Positions 52,439-61,010 of a DNA stretch of 64,000 bases are shown in pieces. Both the position numbers and the translations under genes were made by a program. Within the stretch, counting starts at the first letter, position 1, and the number at the start of each line of letters is the position of its first letter. The notes below the pieces were generated by a model that made no database searches, was not told where the DNA came from, and saw only the letters and a list, made by a program, of their open reading frames with translations. Origin of the DNA: Endozoicomonas acroporae (GTDB lineage Bacteria; Pseudomonadota; Gammaproteobacteria; Pseudomonadales; Endozoicomonadaceae); contig NZ_PJPV01000017.1 of NCBI RefSeq assembly GCF_002864045.1, positions 1 to 64,000 of the forward strand, written 5' to 3'.

Positions 52439-54508
52439 TCAGGACTCTGAGGTTTCAGGCAGTTTGAAACCCGTAACCGACTGACGCATCTCCATGGCCA
52501 TACCGGCCAGATCACCGATGGATTGAGCGGTTGCCTTGGTACCTGAGGAGGTTTGAATCGAAATATCCCGGATGGCCACCATGCGGCTGGAGATCTGTGA
52601 GGCTGACTGTGCCTGGACTTTTGCCGTTTCAGAAATGTTCCGGATCAGGCCTGACAGGCTGTTGGACACCTGCTCGATCTCTTCCAGTGCCACACCGGCA
52701 TCCTGCGCCAGACGGGCTCCGTGTACCACTTCAGAGGTGGTTTGTTCCATGGAAATGACCGCTTCGTTGGTGTCAGTCTGGATGGTCGATACCAGCGCTT
52801 CGACCTGTTTGGTGGCTGCCGATACCCGTTCTGCCAGACGTTGCACCTCGTCGGCAACCACGGCAAAGCCCCGGCCTGCTTCACCGGCCATGGAAGCCTG
52901 GATAGCGGCGTTCAGGGACAGAATGTTGGTCTGGTCGGCGATCTCGTTGATCAGTGAGATAATGTCACCGATTTCCTGAGAGGACTCACCCAGTCGTTTA
53001 ATACGCTTGGAGGTATCCTGAATCTGTTCACGGATAGTGGTCATGCCATCGATGGTATTTCGTACCACCAACCCACCGTTAGCCGCGATCTGTACCGAGC
53101 GCTCGGCCACATCTGCGGAGTCGGAGGCTCCGCTGGAGACCTTATCAATGGACTCGGCCATCTGGTTCACGGACTGGGTTGTAGCGCCGATTTCCTGAGC
53201 CTGGTGGTCGGAAGCTTCGGCCAGCAGTCGGGCGGTTGCCTGTGTTTCCTGGGCGGCTGCGTCAACCTTGACGGCCGTCTGGTTGATGGTGTTAACCAGG
53301 GCGCGCAGTTGTTCAATGGAGAAGTTAATGGAGTCGGCAATGGCCCCGGTAAAGTCTTCGGTAACACTGGCCTTAACCGTCAAGTCACCGTCTGCCAGGT
53401 CTGCCATTTCATCCAGAAGTCGCAGAATGGCCTTCTGGTTAGCGGCGTTCTGGGCTCTGGTCGCCTCGCTCTGGGTTTTGGTTTCTTCCAGACGACGGCG
53501 GGTATCCATAATGATGGACATGGCGGTGAGCAGGATAAACAGCAGGGAAAGGCCTCCGGAAGCCATGGTGGCCAGCTCCAGTGTCTTCTGTTCAATAGTG
53601 GACGTGGACAGGGTATCTGCCAGCACCGATGTTTGCTGCAGCAGTTGTTGTGAATCGGTGAAGATGGTGTCGGAGGCGGCGCGTACCTGGAACAGTTCGG
53701 GAGAGGTTTCCAGAATCTCATCAACACTGCCATCGACGAATTCAAACAGGTCAGAGATCTCCATAAGACGGTCAACGGCCTCATCATCGGTCACCTGACT
53801 GATGCGCATGGCAAGGTTACCTTCCAGCATACCCTGCAGTACCCGCCCGAAGAGCTTGGCATCACGGCCAAAGCTGTCAGCCGCCATGATGGAGTCTTCG
53901 CCACCTTCCAGAACCTTGGCAACACTCCGGATAATACGCTCTGCCAGCCAGGGCTGGCGCTGAGCCATGGCAATCTGGTCGGAGGGTGCATTGTTATCCA
54001 GAAGGATTTCTACCACCTCGTCGTATTCAATTTGCAGTTGGGGAATGGTTTCACTCAGTGTGGTAGCAACTTCATGCAGAGACAGTACGGTGTCCTGTGC
54101 CGCGAGAATACTGTCGGCTTCTACCTTCATTTCAGACCATGAAGAATCCAGGGCTTCAATTTGCTGGGCGGTAGCGCTATCGGATGTGTCAATAAAGGGG
54201 ATAACAGAAAGGCTGGCACGGTTCAGCTCATCAATATATTGGCCAAACATTGCTGTTGCTTCTTTCAGCAGGGGAAAGGCTTCTTCTTTACCGGAGGCCG
54301 CTTCTGAGGCGTTTTTGGCAATCTGCTGGGAAAGGACCCGAAGCTCACTGGCATTGGTTTCATGGGTGTGCAGCAGCTGGGACTGCTGGTCATTATAGAT
54401 AAATGCACCTGTCATCACTGACAGGGACAGCACCAGCATGGTGATCGAAGCGATCGTGGCTCTGTTAGCCTTGCTTCCCTGTCCCGTATTCGCTTGATTG
54501 CCTTTCAT
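52439..54508 (-). CDS. pilJ: Twitching-motility methyl-accepting chemotaxis protein PilJ
   Basis: The 689-residue receptor has an N-terminal membrane helix (SITMLVLSLSVMTGAFIY), a periplasmic helical domain (about 40-305) and a second helix near 310-330 (GGLSLLFILLTAMSIIM). A HAMP-like region follows, then a cytoplasmic coiled coil with the signalling tip EIADQTNILSLNAAIQASMAGEAGRGFAVVADEVQRLAE. It senses type IV pilus-surface signals and controls ChpA through PilI. It lies 34 bp after pilI and 129 bp before chpA. No pilK methyltransferase gene follows, unlike in Pseudomonas aeruginosa. Confidence 0.96.
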   Translation of the reverse strand: MKGNQANTGQGSKANRATIASITMLVLSLSVMTGAFIYNDQQSQLLHTHETNASELRVLSQQIAKNASEAASGKEEAFPLLKEATAMFGQYIDELNRASLSVIPFIDTSDSATAQQIEALDSSWSEMKVEADSILAAQDTVLSLHEVATTLSETIPQLQIEYDEVVEILLDNNAPSDQIAMAQRQPWLAERIIRSVAKVLEGGEDSIMAADSFGRDAKLFGRVLQGMLEGNLAMRISQVTDDEAVDRLMEISDLFEFVDGSVDEILETSPELFQVRAASDTIFTDSQQLLQQTSVLADTLSTSTIEQKTLELATMASGGLSLLFILLTAMSIIMDTRRRLEETKTQSEATRAQNAANQKAILRLLDEMADLADGDLTVKASVTEDFTGAIADSINFSIEQLRALVNTINQTAVKVDAAAQETQATARLLAEASDHQAQEIGATTQSVNQMAESIDKVSSGASDSADVAERSVQIAANGGLVVRNTIDGMTTIREQIQDTSKRIKRLGESSQEIGDIISLINEIADQTNILSLNAAIQASMAGEAGRGFAVVADEVQRLAERVSAATKQVEALVSTIQTDTNEAVISMEQTTSEVVHGARLAQDAGVALEEIEQVSNSLSGLIRNISETAKVQAQSASQISSRMVAIRDISIQTSSGTKATAQSIGDLAGMAMEMRQSVTGFKLPETSES

Positions 54509-54542
54509 GGTTTATTCCCCGATTTCTAAATCAAAATCCTGT

Positions 54543-55100
54543 TTATTCACTGGCGGCCTTTAGAAAACGCTCGTTGGTAACGAGTCCCTCAACACTGAAT
54601 ACGACATAGTGTTGATCTTTGACATAGGAGCCCTGGGTAAATGGATGAATATTTTCCGGAATGGTCGCCGGTATTTCATCTGCGTGGCTGCCGACGGTAA
54701 ACTGCTGCATACCTTTTACTTCATCAACGATAAGGCCAACGGAAATGTCTTTCTTCTCGATAACAAGTATCCGGTTGTTGTGATTGGGTTGACTGGAAAC
54801 ATAACTGGCCTGGTTACTTTTCAGAAAGTCGCCCAGGCTGACGACGGGTATCAGGCGTCCCCGGACATTCGCTAATCCCCTGACCCATCGTTGCACACCG
54901 GGCAATGGCGTTGTCTGGGGAACGGGAAGAATCTCAGATATTGAACCAACCTGAACCATATAATGCTGGCCATCCAGCACAAAGCTGACACCCTGCCAGT
55001 AGCTCAGATCAGTTTGCTCTACCGGGATTTGAGCACTGTACAGGAAAGCACTTTGCTCAAGTGTCTCCAGATAGTCGAACGGATGACTGGAGTTGCTCAT
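54543..55100 (-). CDS. pilI: CheW-like coupling protein PilI
   Basis: The 185-residue CheW protein (WQGVSFVLDGQHYMVQVGSISEILPVPQTTPLPGVQRWVRGLANVRGRLIPVVSLGDFL) couples PilJ to ChpA. The ATG at 55100 is chosen because AGGAG lies 8 bases before it; a frame-matched ATG six codons earlier would sit on the ribosome site. It has the usual length for PilI and occupies the usual place between pilH and pilJ. Confidence 0.95.
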   Translation of the reverse strand: MSNSSHPFDYLETLEQSAFLYSAQIPVEQTDLSYWQGVSFVLDGQHYMVQVGSISEILPVPQTTPLPGVQRWVRGLANVRGRLIPVVSLGDFLKSNQASYVSSQPNHNNRILVIEKKDISVGLIVDEVKGMQQFTVGSHADEIPATIPENIHPFTQGSYVKDQHYVVFSVEGLVTNERFLKAASE

Positions 55101-55198
55101 AGTACTCCTTTCCTTCATTGTTCCCTTGACAATTGACCGTGACGAATGCGGGATAGCCCTCGTGTCCGAAAGGGTTTTTCGGAGTAGCCAGGCCTGAT

Positions 55199-55573
55199 TC
55201 AGGCCGCAGCATCACTCAGGACTTCGTTCAGCGTTTCCAGAAGCAGGGTTTCCTTAATGGGCTTGGTCAGATAGTTTCTGGCTCCCTGTCGCATGCCCCA
55301 GACGCGATCCGTTTCCTGATCTTTGGTGGTGACAATTATGACCGGAATGTGTCCAGTGCTGCCATCTTTAGAGAGCTGTCGGGTGGCTTGAAAGCCGTTC
55401 AGGCCCGGCATGACGATATCCATTAATACCGCATCAGGCTGCTCTGCCCGGCAGAGGGCGACACCATCGGCACCATTGTCAGCCGTCATTACGGTATGAC
55501 CATGTTTCTCGAGCATTGCACTCAGCTGGTACAGTTCGGTTGGTGAGTCGTCAACAATTAATACCTTAGCCAT
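55199..55573 (-). CDS. pilH: Response regulator PilH
   Basis: The 124-residue single receiver domain has acidic pair VLIVDDSPTEL, phospho-acceptor in AVLMDIVMPGLNGFQ (Asp about 52), Thr in VIIVTTKDQ and the switch Lys in YLTKPIKE. PilH modulates pilus retraction and cAMP signalling under ChpA. It lies between pilG and pilI. Confidence 0.95.
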   Translation of the reverse strand: MAKVLIVDDSPTELYQLSAMLEKHGHTVMTADNGADGVALCRAEQPDAVLMDIVMPGLNGFQATRQLSKDGSTGHIPVIIVTTKDQETDRVWGMRQGARNYLTKPIKETLLLETLNEVLSDAAA

Positions 55574-55701
55574 AAATCCCCCGGGTGTTTTGGCCTGAAT
55601 AAGGGCCGCACCAAACTTGGTTACTTGCTGTTATTTATTTTCTGAACCCTTTCGGGTCTCATTGACAGAGACGTCGTCAGGGGCTTCCCATTCACGTACG
55701 T

Positions 55702-56100
55702 TTAAACGGCCAGAGCATAGTCAGGGCAGTGTTCCCGAATCGTTGTGAACAGTTCATCACGGCTGAATGGCTTGGTCAGGTAGTAATCTGAACCGGCAAT
55801 TCGTCCTCTGGCACGGTCGAAGAGACCATCCTTACTGGAGAGCATGATGACGGGAATCTGTTTAAATGCGTTGTTATTTTTAATCAGCGCACAGGTTTGA
55901 TAGCCGTCCAGACGAGGCATCATGATATCGACAAAGATGATGTCCGGTTCGGACTCGGCGATTTTTGCCAATGCGTCAAAGCCATCGGTGGCGGTAACCA
56001 CCTGGCAACCCGCCTTGGTCAGAAGTGTTTCAGCTGTACGACGAATCGTCTTGCTGTCATCGATGATCATGACCTTGAGGTCTGTTCCGCTACCTTGCAT
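55702..56100 (-). CDS. pilG: Response regulator PilG
   Basis: The 132-residue single receiver domain has VMIIDDSKTIRRT, DIIFVDIMMPRLDGYQT (Asp about 58), VIMLSSKDGLFDRARGRIAGSDYYLTKPFSRDEL. The ARGRIAGSDYYLTKPF segment is typical of PilG. It is the first gene of the chemosensory operon; its promoter lies in the 260-bp divergent gap with the TolC-family gene. Confidence 0.96.
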   Translation of the reverse strand: MQGSGTDLKVMIIDDSKTIRRTAETLLTKAGCQVVTATDGFDALAKIAESEPDIIFVDIMMPRLDGYQTCALIKNNNAFKQIPVIMLSSKDGLFDRARGRIAGSDYYLTKPFSRDELFTTIREHCPDYALAV

Positions 56101-56360
56101 GTTTTACCCCTGGCAATCCGCAGAAGAAGCGACAATGGTTCGCTGCCATTCTTTTCTTGTTGGTCCGTTCCCAATGGCTTAATTCTGTTTTAACCGGATA
56201 TCTGGACCGTTTATTATCCTTTTTTATCATAAGTTGGTCGTTGCTGACCAGAAACGTAATGGTTACAAGTCACGATTTTTCCAACCAGCTGTAAAGTCCC
56301 GACTGTTCATGGCGATGTATCTAGATAATAAATCTCCGTAGGAAAGAGACAGGGACCTCC

Positions 56361-57671
56361 ATGAACCGTTTTCAATTTCTGCTGATCAGCGTGTTTTCTG
56401 GCCTGCTTGGATGGAATGCTGACGTCTCAGCTGAATCTCTGGAAGAAGCTCTGGGTCAGGCTCTGCGTTCAAATCCTCAGGTAAAAGTTGCTCTTAGCCG
56501 CTTAAAGGCTGAGAGAAAAAATATCGATGCAGTCGCTGCCGATTTCTGGCCAACGATTGATCTTGCGGCCGGTATCGGCAGACAGCAAAAGGATACCAGT
56601 CCAGATACCGATGGGGACAAGCTCACCCGCAAGGAAGCTTCATTTTCCCTGAAACAGAACCTCTTTGCCGGTTTTAATACCTGGTATAACGTGAAGGGGG
56701 CCCGTAAAGGTGCTGAGGCGGAGCACTGGCGACTCTACTCTACACTGGAAGATCTGGCGCTGCAGGTTATCAATGTCTATCTCAAAGTGCTTGAGCGTCG
56801 TGACCTGGTGGAACTGGCAGAAGAAAACCTGGACATTCATCACGAAATTTTTGATCAGATTGAGCGTCGTGCCCGTCAGGGGGTGGCCCGCAGCTCTGAT
56901 TTGATTCAGGTAGAGGGGCGGCGGGCAAGAGCAAATGCCAATCTCATCAGTGCCAGAAATAATCTGATGGATGCTGAAAGTGAGTACCGTGCCCTGGTCG
57001 GGCACAGTCCCGGTGATTTGGAGTTTCCCGGCTTTGCACATCTTGATTTGCCAGAAGATTTGCAAAATGCCATTAACAACAGCAGGCAGGATCACCCCAA
57101 TGTCAAAGCTGCGGAAATGGATGTTGAATCATCGGAACACGCATACTCTTCCCGTAAGAGCAGTTATCTGCCATCGCTGGATGCTGAGTTAGACCAAAGC
57201 TGGAAGCGCAATGCCGATGGCCAGCTGGGTGATTATGGTGATACGGTCGCCATGGTTCGGCTTCGCTACAACTTATTCCGTGGCGGCGGTGATCAGGCTC
57301 GCTTGCTGGAGAGTGCCCATCAGGCAGAAGAGCGGCGCTCCGAGAAAGCCAGGGTCATGAGAGATGTCGAAGAAACAATGCGTATCAGCTGGGCGGCTCT
57401 GCAGTTTATTGGCGCACAACGAGAGTATTTATTGCTTCATGAAGATGCCAGCCGGGATACGGTTGCGGCATACCGGGAGCAATTTAATATTGGTAAGCGG
57501 ACACTGCTGGACTTGCTGGACAGCGAAAATGAACTATTTCAGTCCAGCAACAGTTTAACGTCCGCTATCTATCAGGAAACCTATGCCCGTTATCGTGTCC
57601 TGGCGGCGGTGGGCAGGCTACTGGAAAATGTGGAATTTTCTATCCCGAAAAGCTGGCATCTGGATGGTTAA
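56361..57671 (+). CDS. TolC-family outer membrane channel protein
   Basis: The 436-residue product has a signal peptide (MNRFQFLLISVFSGLLGWNADVSA, cleavage near residue 24). Two OEP-type halves follow with long coiled helices: SLEEALGQALRSNPQVKVALSRLKAERKNIDAVAADFWPTIDL and a repeat around AAEMDVESSEHAYSSRKSSYLPSLDAEL. The C-terminal QFNIGKRTLLDLLDSENELFQS is the usual signature of TolC proteins paired with type I secretion or MFP pumps. No ABC exporter or adaptor gene is next to it in the window. It resembles the LapE/agglutination-protein branch, which secretes large adhesins. ATG 56361 follows AGGGAC. Confidence 0.88.
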   Translation: MNRFQFLLISVFSGLLGWNADVSAESLEEALGQALRSNPQVKVALSRLKAERKNIDAVAADFWPTIDLAAGIGRQQKDTSPDTDGDKLTRKEASFSLKQNLFAGFNTWYNVKGARKGAEAEHWRLYSTLEDLALQVINVYLKVLERRDLVELAEENLDIHHEIFDQIERRARQGVARSSDLIQVEGRRARANANLISARNNLMDAESEYRALVGHSPGDLEFPGFAHLDLPEDLQNAINNSRQDHPNVKAAEMDVESSEHAYSSRKSSYLPSLDAELDQSWKRNADGQLGDYGDTVAMVRLRYNLFRGGGDQARLLESAHQAEERRSEKARVMRDVEETMRISWAALQFIGAQREYLLLHEDASRDTVAAYREQFNIGKRTLLDLLDSENELFQSSNSLTSAIYQETYARYRVLAAVGRLLENVEFSIPKSWHLDG

Positions 57672-58077
57672 AAAACGCCGTATTTTCAAATCGGTCAGCC
57701 TTCTACAGGAGGATTATTGCGAGTGTCAACACCTAAGGCGTTTGGGCTGGATCAGCTGCCCATGCTTCATCTGTGGCCTGGAAGGTGTGAAATGGGGTGA
57801 TGTAGATACTGTGTTATTAAGCACCTGACCTTTCTGATATGTCCTTTCCCAGCTCAAGCTAGCCTCCCTGGATTATACCCAAACAACGATTTAGAAAGAG
57901 AAGCTATATACAGGGCGAAGTGTTTTTGTCTGAATCGTAATATAATACGCCGCTTCCAATTTTATGTGTTTTAGTAAATCAGTGGCTTGCCTGTACTTGG
58001 TCGGTAGTTAAGTAGTTGGTTAACATCTTATTATGCTGTCGTCAGTTTTCTGATAAGCCCGAAACGGAATGTTGCTC
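57672..58077. other. Gap between the TolC-family gene and hslO
   Basis: Small open frames are present after the TolC gene but have no ribosome site or known motif. AT-rich sequence at 57930-58060 is likely promoter space for hslO. Nothing else is visible. Confidence 0.4.
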
Positions 58078-58947
58078 ATGAGCAGAACTGATAACGCAGT
58101 ACAACGCTTTATCTTTGAAAATACCGATATTCGCGGTGAAATTGTTTCCCTTAACCACAGTTATGTTGATGCCCTGGCTGCCCATAATTATCCCGAGGTG
58201 GTCAGACGCCTGCTGGGGGAGTTGGTGGCCTCTGCCCTTCTGTTGAGCACAACACTGAAATTTGAGGGGCTGCTTACCCTTCAGGCCAGGGGTGACGGGC
58301 CATTAACTTTGCTTATGGTGGAATGTACCGACCAGCGGTCATTCAGAGCGGTTGCGCAATTCAAGGATGATCTTTCTGAGGGAACGCTTCAGGAGCTTCT
58401 GGGCAAGGCAAGCCTGTTGATTACCGTGGACCCGGTCAAAGGTAAGCGTTACCAAGGCATTGTTCCCCTGGAAAAGGAAACGCTGTCAGCCAGTCTTGAA
58501 GACTATTTTACGCAATCTGTACAGTTGCAGACCCGCCTGTGGCTGGCCTGTGATGGCCAAACCTGTGGCGGTTTTCTGTTGCAGGCTCTGCCTGCCAGTG
58601 TCGAGCTTTCCGAGGACATTCGCGCTGAATCCTGGAAGCGCATGACGGCTCTTGCTGAAACCACTCAAGATGCTGAGCTGCTGGAGCTGGATCATGAAAC
58701 ACTGCTGGTCAGACTGTTTCATGAAGAAACTGTCCGTATTTTTGACAAGGAGCCTGTTCGTTTCGTCTGCACCTGTTCCCAGGAAAGAAGTGCAAAAATC
58801 ATCAGCACTCTGGATCGCAAAGAAATTGAGTCAATTATTGAAGAAGAAGGTCAGGTGGCGATGGACTGCCAGTTCTGCAATCACCAATATGTCTTTGGTA
58901 AAGATGACATCGATTCAATCTTTAACGAAAAACCACAACTTCACTGA
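58078..58947 (+). CDS. hslO: Redox-regulated chaperone Hsp33
   Basis: The 289-residue product has VQRFIFENTDIRGEIVSL, a substrate-binding core (TTLKFEGLLTLQARGDGPLTLLMVE, YQGIVPLEKETLSASLEDYF) and the C-terminal redox zinc site CTC (about 236-238) and CQFC (about 271-274). Oxidation of these cysteines to disulfides activates the holdase; they are all present. ATG 58078 has GGAA before it; an ATG nine bases upstream is in frame. hslO-pckA is the common order in Gammaproteobacteria. Confidence 0.96.
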   Translation: MSRTDNAVQRFIFENTDIRGEIVSLNHSYVDALAAHNYPEVVRRLLGELVASALLLSTTLKFEGLLTLQARGDGPLTLLMVECTDQRSFRAVAQFKDDLSEGTLQELLGKASLLITVDPVKGKRYQGIVPLEKETLSASLEDYFTQSVQLQTRLWLACDGQTCGGFLLQALPASVELSEDIRAESWKRMTALAETTQDAELLELDHETLLVRLFHEETVRIFDKEPVRFVCTCSQERSAKIISTLDRKEIESIIEEEGQVAMDCQFCNHQYVFGKDDIDSIFNEKPQLH

Positions 58948-59274
58948 AGTTTTCTGATTTCTCTCCTTCCGATCCGGTCAGGAATTCCATTGAATTTCTG
59001 ACCAGTCAGAAAAAATACGGCATTGCTCGTCTATATTTTCTTCCAGTCACTGAGGATAAATTTGACCCGGGGCAATACTTCTTAGCCGACAAAGGTTTAA
59101 CGTTTTTACCAGACTCAATTAACCAAGAGGTGTGATGAGGGGGTCTATAACCTGTAATTCCAGAGTTATATTTCAATAATAGATCTAATACCCTATCATA
59201 GCACGCCACAAGAATTACCATAATCTAACAACACAAAACGTTAAGTTGAGCGTATTGCCGCAGGAGAACTTTGC
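58948..59274. other. Promoter gap before pckA
   Basis: AT-rich sequence with no gene. It includes ATTTTCTTCC-rich and TTAACG-containing tracts and is probably the pckA promoter region. No operator was recognised. Confidence 0.4.
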
Positions 59275-60888
59275 ATGGCCCATGTAAACGTAAAGGAAGC
59301 TCTGGCTGCTGTCGGAATCAAGGATGTCCTTGATGTGGTCTACAACCCCTCTTATGAAACGCTGTTTGAAGAGGAGACCCGTCCGGAGCTGGAAGGCTAT
59401 GAACAGGGGGTGGTTACTGAAATGGGGGCAGTGTCGGTGGATACCGGTATCTTCACTGGCCGTTCTCCGAAGGACAAATACATCGTCAAAGACGATACAA
59501 CCCAGGATACCATCTGGTGGTCAGACCAGGGTAAAAATGATAACAAGGCAATTACTGAAGAAGTCTGGGCAGATCTTAAATCACTGGTAACCAATCAACT
59601 GTCCGGCAAGCGTCTGTTCATTATTGACGGTTTTTGTGGCGCTAATCCTGAAACACGCCTGAGCGTGCGCTTTGTGACCGAAGTGGCATGGCAGGCACAC
59701 TTCGTCAAGAACATGTTTATCCGGCCCGGCGAAGATGAGCTGAAGGACTTTGAACCGGACTTTATTGTCATGAACGGTGCCAAATGCACCAACCCGAAAT
59801 GGCAGGAGCACGGTCTCAACTCGGAAAACTTTGTGGCATTCAACCTGACGGAGCGGATTCAGGTGATTGGTGGTACCTGGTATGGCGGTGAAATGAAGAA
59901 AGGGATGTTCTCCATTATGAACTACCTTCTGCCGCTCAGGGGCATAGCGTCCATGCACTGTTCAGCCAATGTGGGTGAGCAGGGTGATACTGCCATTTTC
60001 TTTGGCCTGTCCGGAACCGGGAAAACCACACTCTCTGCCGATCCCAAGCGCGCCTTGATCGGTGATGATGAGCACGGCTGGGATGATGATGGCGTGTTCA
60101 ATTTTGAAGGCGGCTGTTATGCCAAGACCATTAACCTGAGAGAAGAGAATGAGCCTGAGATTTTCCACGCCATTCGTCGTGATGCGTTGCTGGAAAACGT
60201 GAGCGTTGATGCCCAGGGTAACATTGACTTTGATGATGGGTCGAAAACCGAGAATACCCGGGTTTCTTATCCGCTGTATCATATCGATAATATTGTTAAG
60301 CCGGTTTCCAAGGCTGGCCACGCCAAAAAAGTGATCTTCCTGACTGCCGATGCTTTTGGTGTTTTACCGCCGGTCTCCCGTCTGACCCCTGAGCAGACCA
60401 AGTACCACTTCCTCTCCGGTTTTACCGCGAAACTGGCGGGCACTGAGCGTGGTATCACGGAACCAACACCGACGTTCTCCTCTTGCTTCGGTGCTGCCTT
60501 CTTGTCACTGCACCCAACCAGGTATGCTGAAGAGCTGGTTAAGAAGATGGAAGCCCATGGCGCTAACGCTTACCTGGTAAATACGGGATGGAATGGTACT
60601 GGCAAACGCATCTCCATCAAGGCAACCCGGGCGATCATTGACGCCATTCTGGATGGCTCTATCGATAAGGCCGAAACCAAAACGCTGCCTTTCTTCGGAT
60701 TGCATGTACCGCAAAGTGTTGTTGGCGTTGATGGCAGTATTCTGAACCCTCAGGACACCTATGAGGACCCGGCAGAATGGGAGCGTAAGGCACATGACCT
60801 GGCGGATCGCTTTATCACCAACTTTGCTAAGTTTACCGATAACGAAGAAGGTAAGGCGCTGTTGGCTGCCGGTCCATCACTGGGCTGA
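59275..60888 (+). CDS. pckA: Phosphoenolpyruvate carboxykinase (ATP)
   Basis: The 537-residue product (E. coli 540) converts oxaloacetate and ATP to PEP in gluconeogenesis. It shows [33 protein letters not shown], the kinase-1a loop [49 protein letters not shown] and [13 protein letters not shown] 59275 follows AGGAGAA. A hairpin that also contains the recurrent 3' element ends the gene. Confidence 0.98.
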   Translation: MAHVNVKEALAAVGIKDVLDVVYNPSYETLFEEETRPELEGYEQGVVTEMGAVSVDTGIFTGRSPKDKYIVKDDTTQDTIWWSDQGKNDNKAITEEVWADLKSLVTNQLSGKRLFIIDGFCGANPETRLSVRFVTEVAWQAHFVKNMFIRPGEDELKDFEPDFIVMNGAKCTNPKWQEHGLNSENFVAFNLTERIQVIGGTWYGGEMKKGMFSIMNYLLPLRGIASMHCSANVGEQGDTAIFFGLSGTGKTTLSADPKRALIGDDEHGWDDDGVFNFEGGCYAKTINLREENEPEIFHAIRRDALLENVSVDAQGNIDFDDGSKTENTRVSYPLYHIDNIVKPVSKAGHAKKVIFLTADAFGVLPPVSRLTPEQTKYHFLSGFTAKLAGTERGITEPTPTFSSCFGAAFLSLHPTRYAEELVKKMEAHGANAYLVNTGWNGTGKRISIKATRAIIDAILDGSIDKAETKTLPFFGLHVPQSVVGVDGSILNPQDTYEDPAEWERKAHDLADRFITNFAKFTDNEEGKALLAAGPSLG

Positions 60889-60930
60889 TACGTTTACAGG
60901 GTGTCATCGGAAAACCGTAGTTCTGTGGGA

Positions 60931-60981
60931 AGGACGGGGCTGGGAGTCTATTCTCGGATAGCCTCCTGGTCTCCCCGTCCT
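60931..60981. terminator. Hairpin between pckA and the propeller gene, with the recurrent element in its loop
   Basis: AGGACGGGG (60931-60939) and CCCCGTCCT (60973-60981) are perfect 9-bp arms around a 33-base loop. It lies between the convergent pckA and propeller genes and could serve both. No T-run is present. Confidence 0.55.
60945..60966 (-). repeat. Recurrent 3'-end element
   Basis: On the minus strand GAGGCTATCCGAGAATAGAC lies about 45 bp after the propeller gene and within the hairpin loop. One base differs from the consensus core. Confidence 0.6.
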
Positions 60982-61010
60982 GGCCGATATACTTCCACCT
61001 CCGGGGCTGT

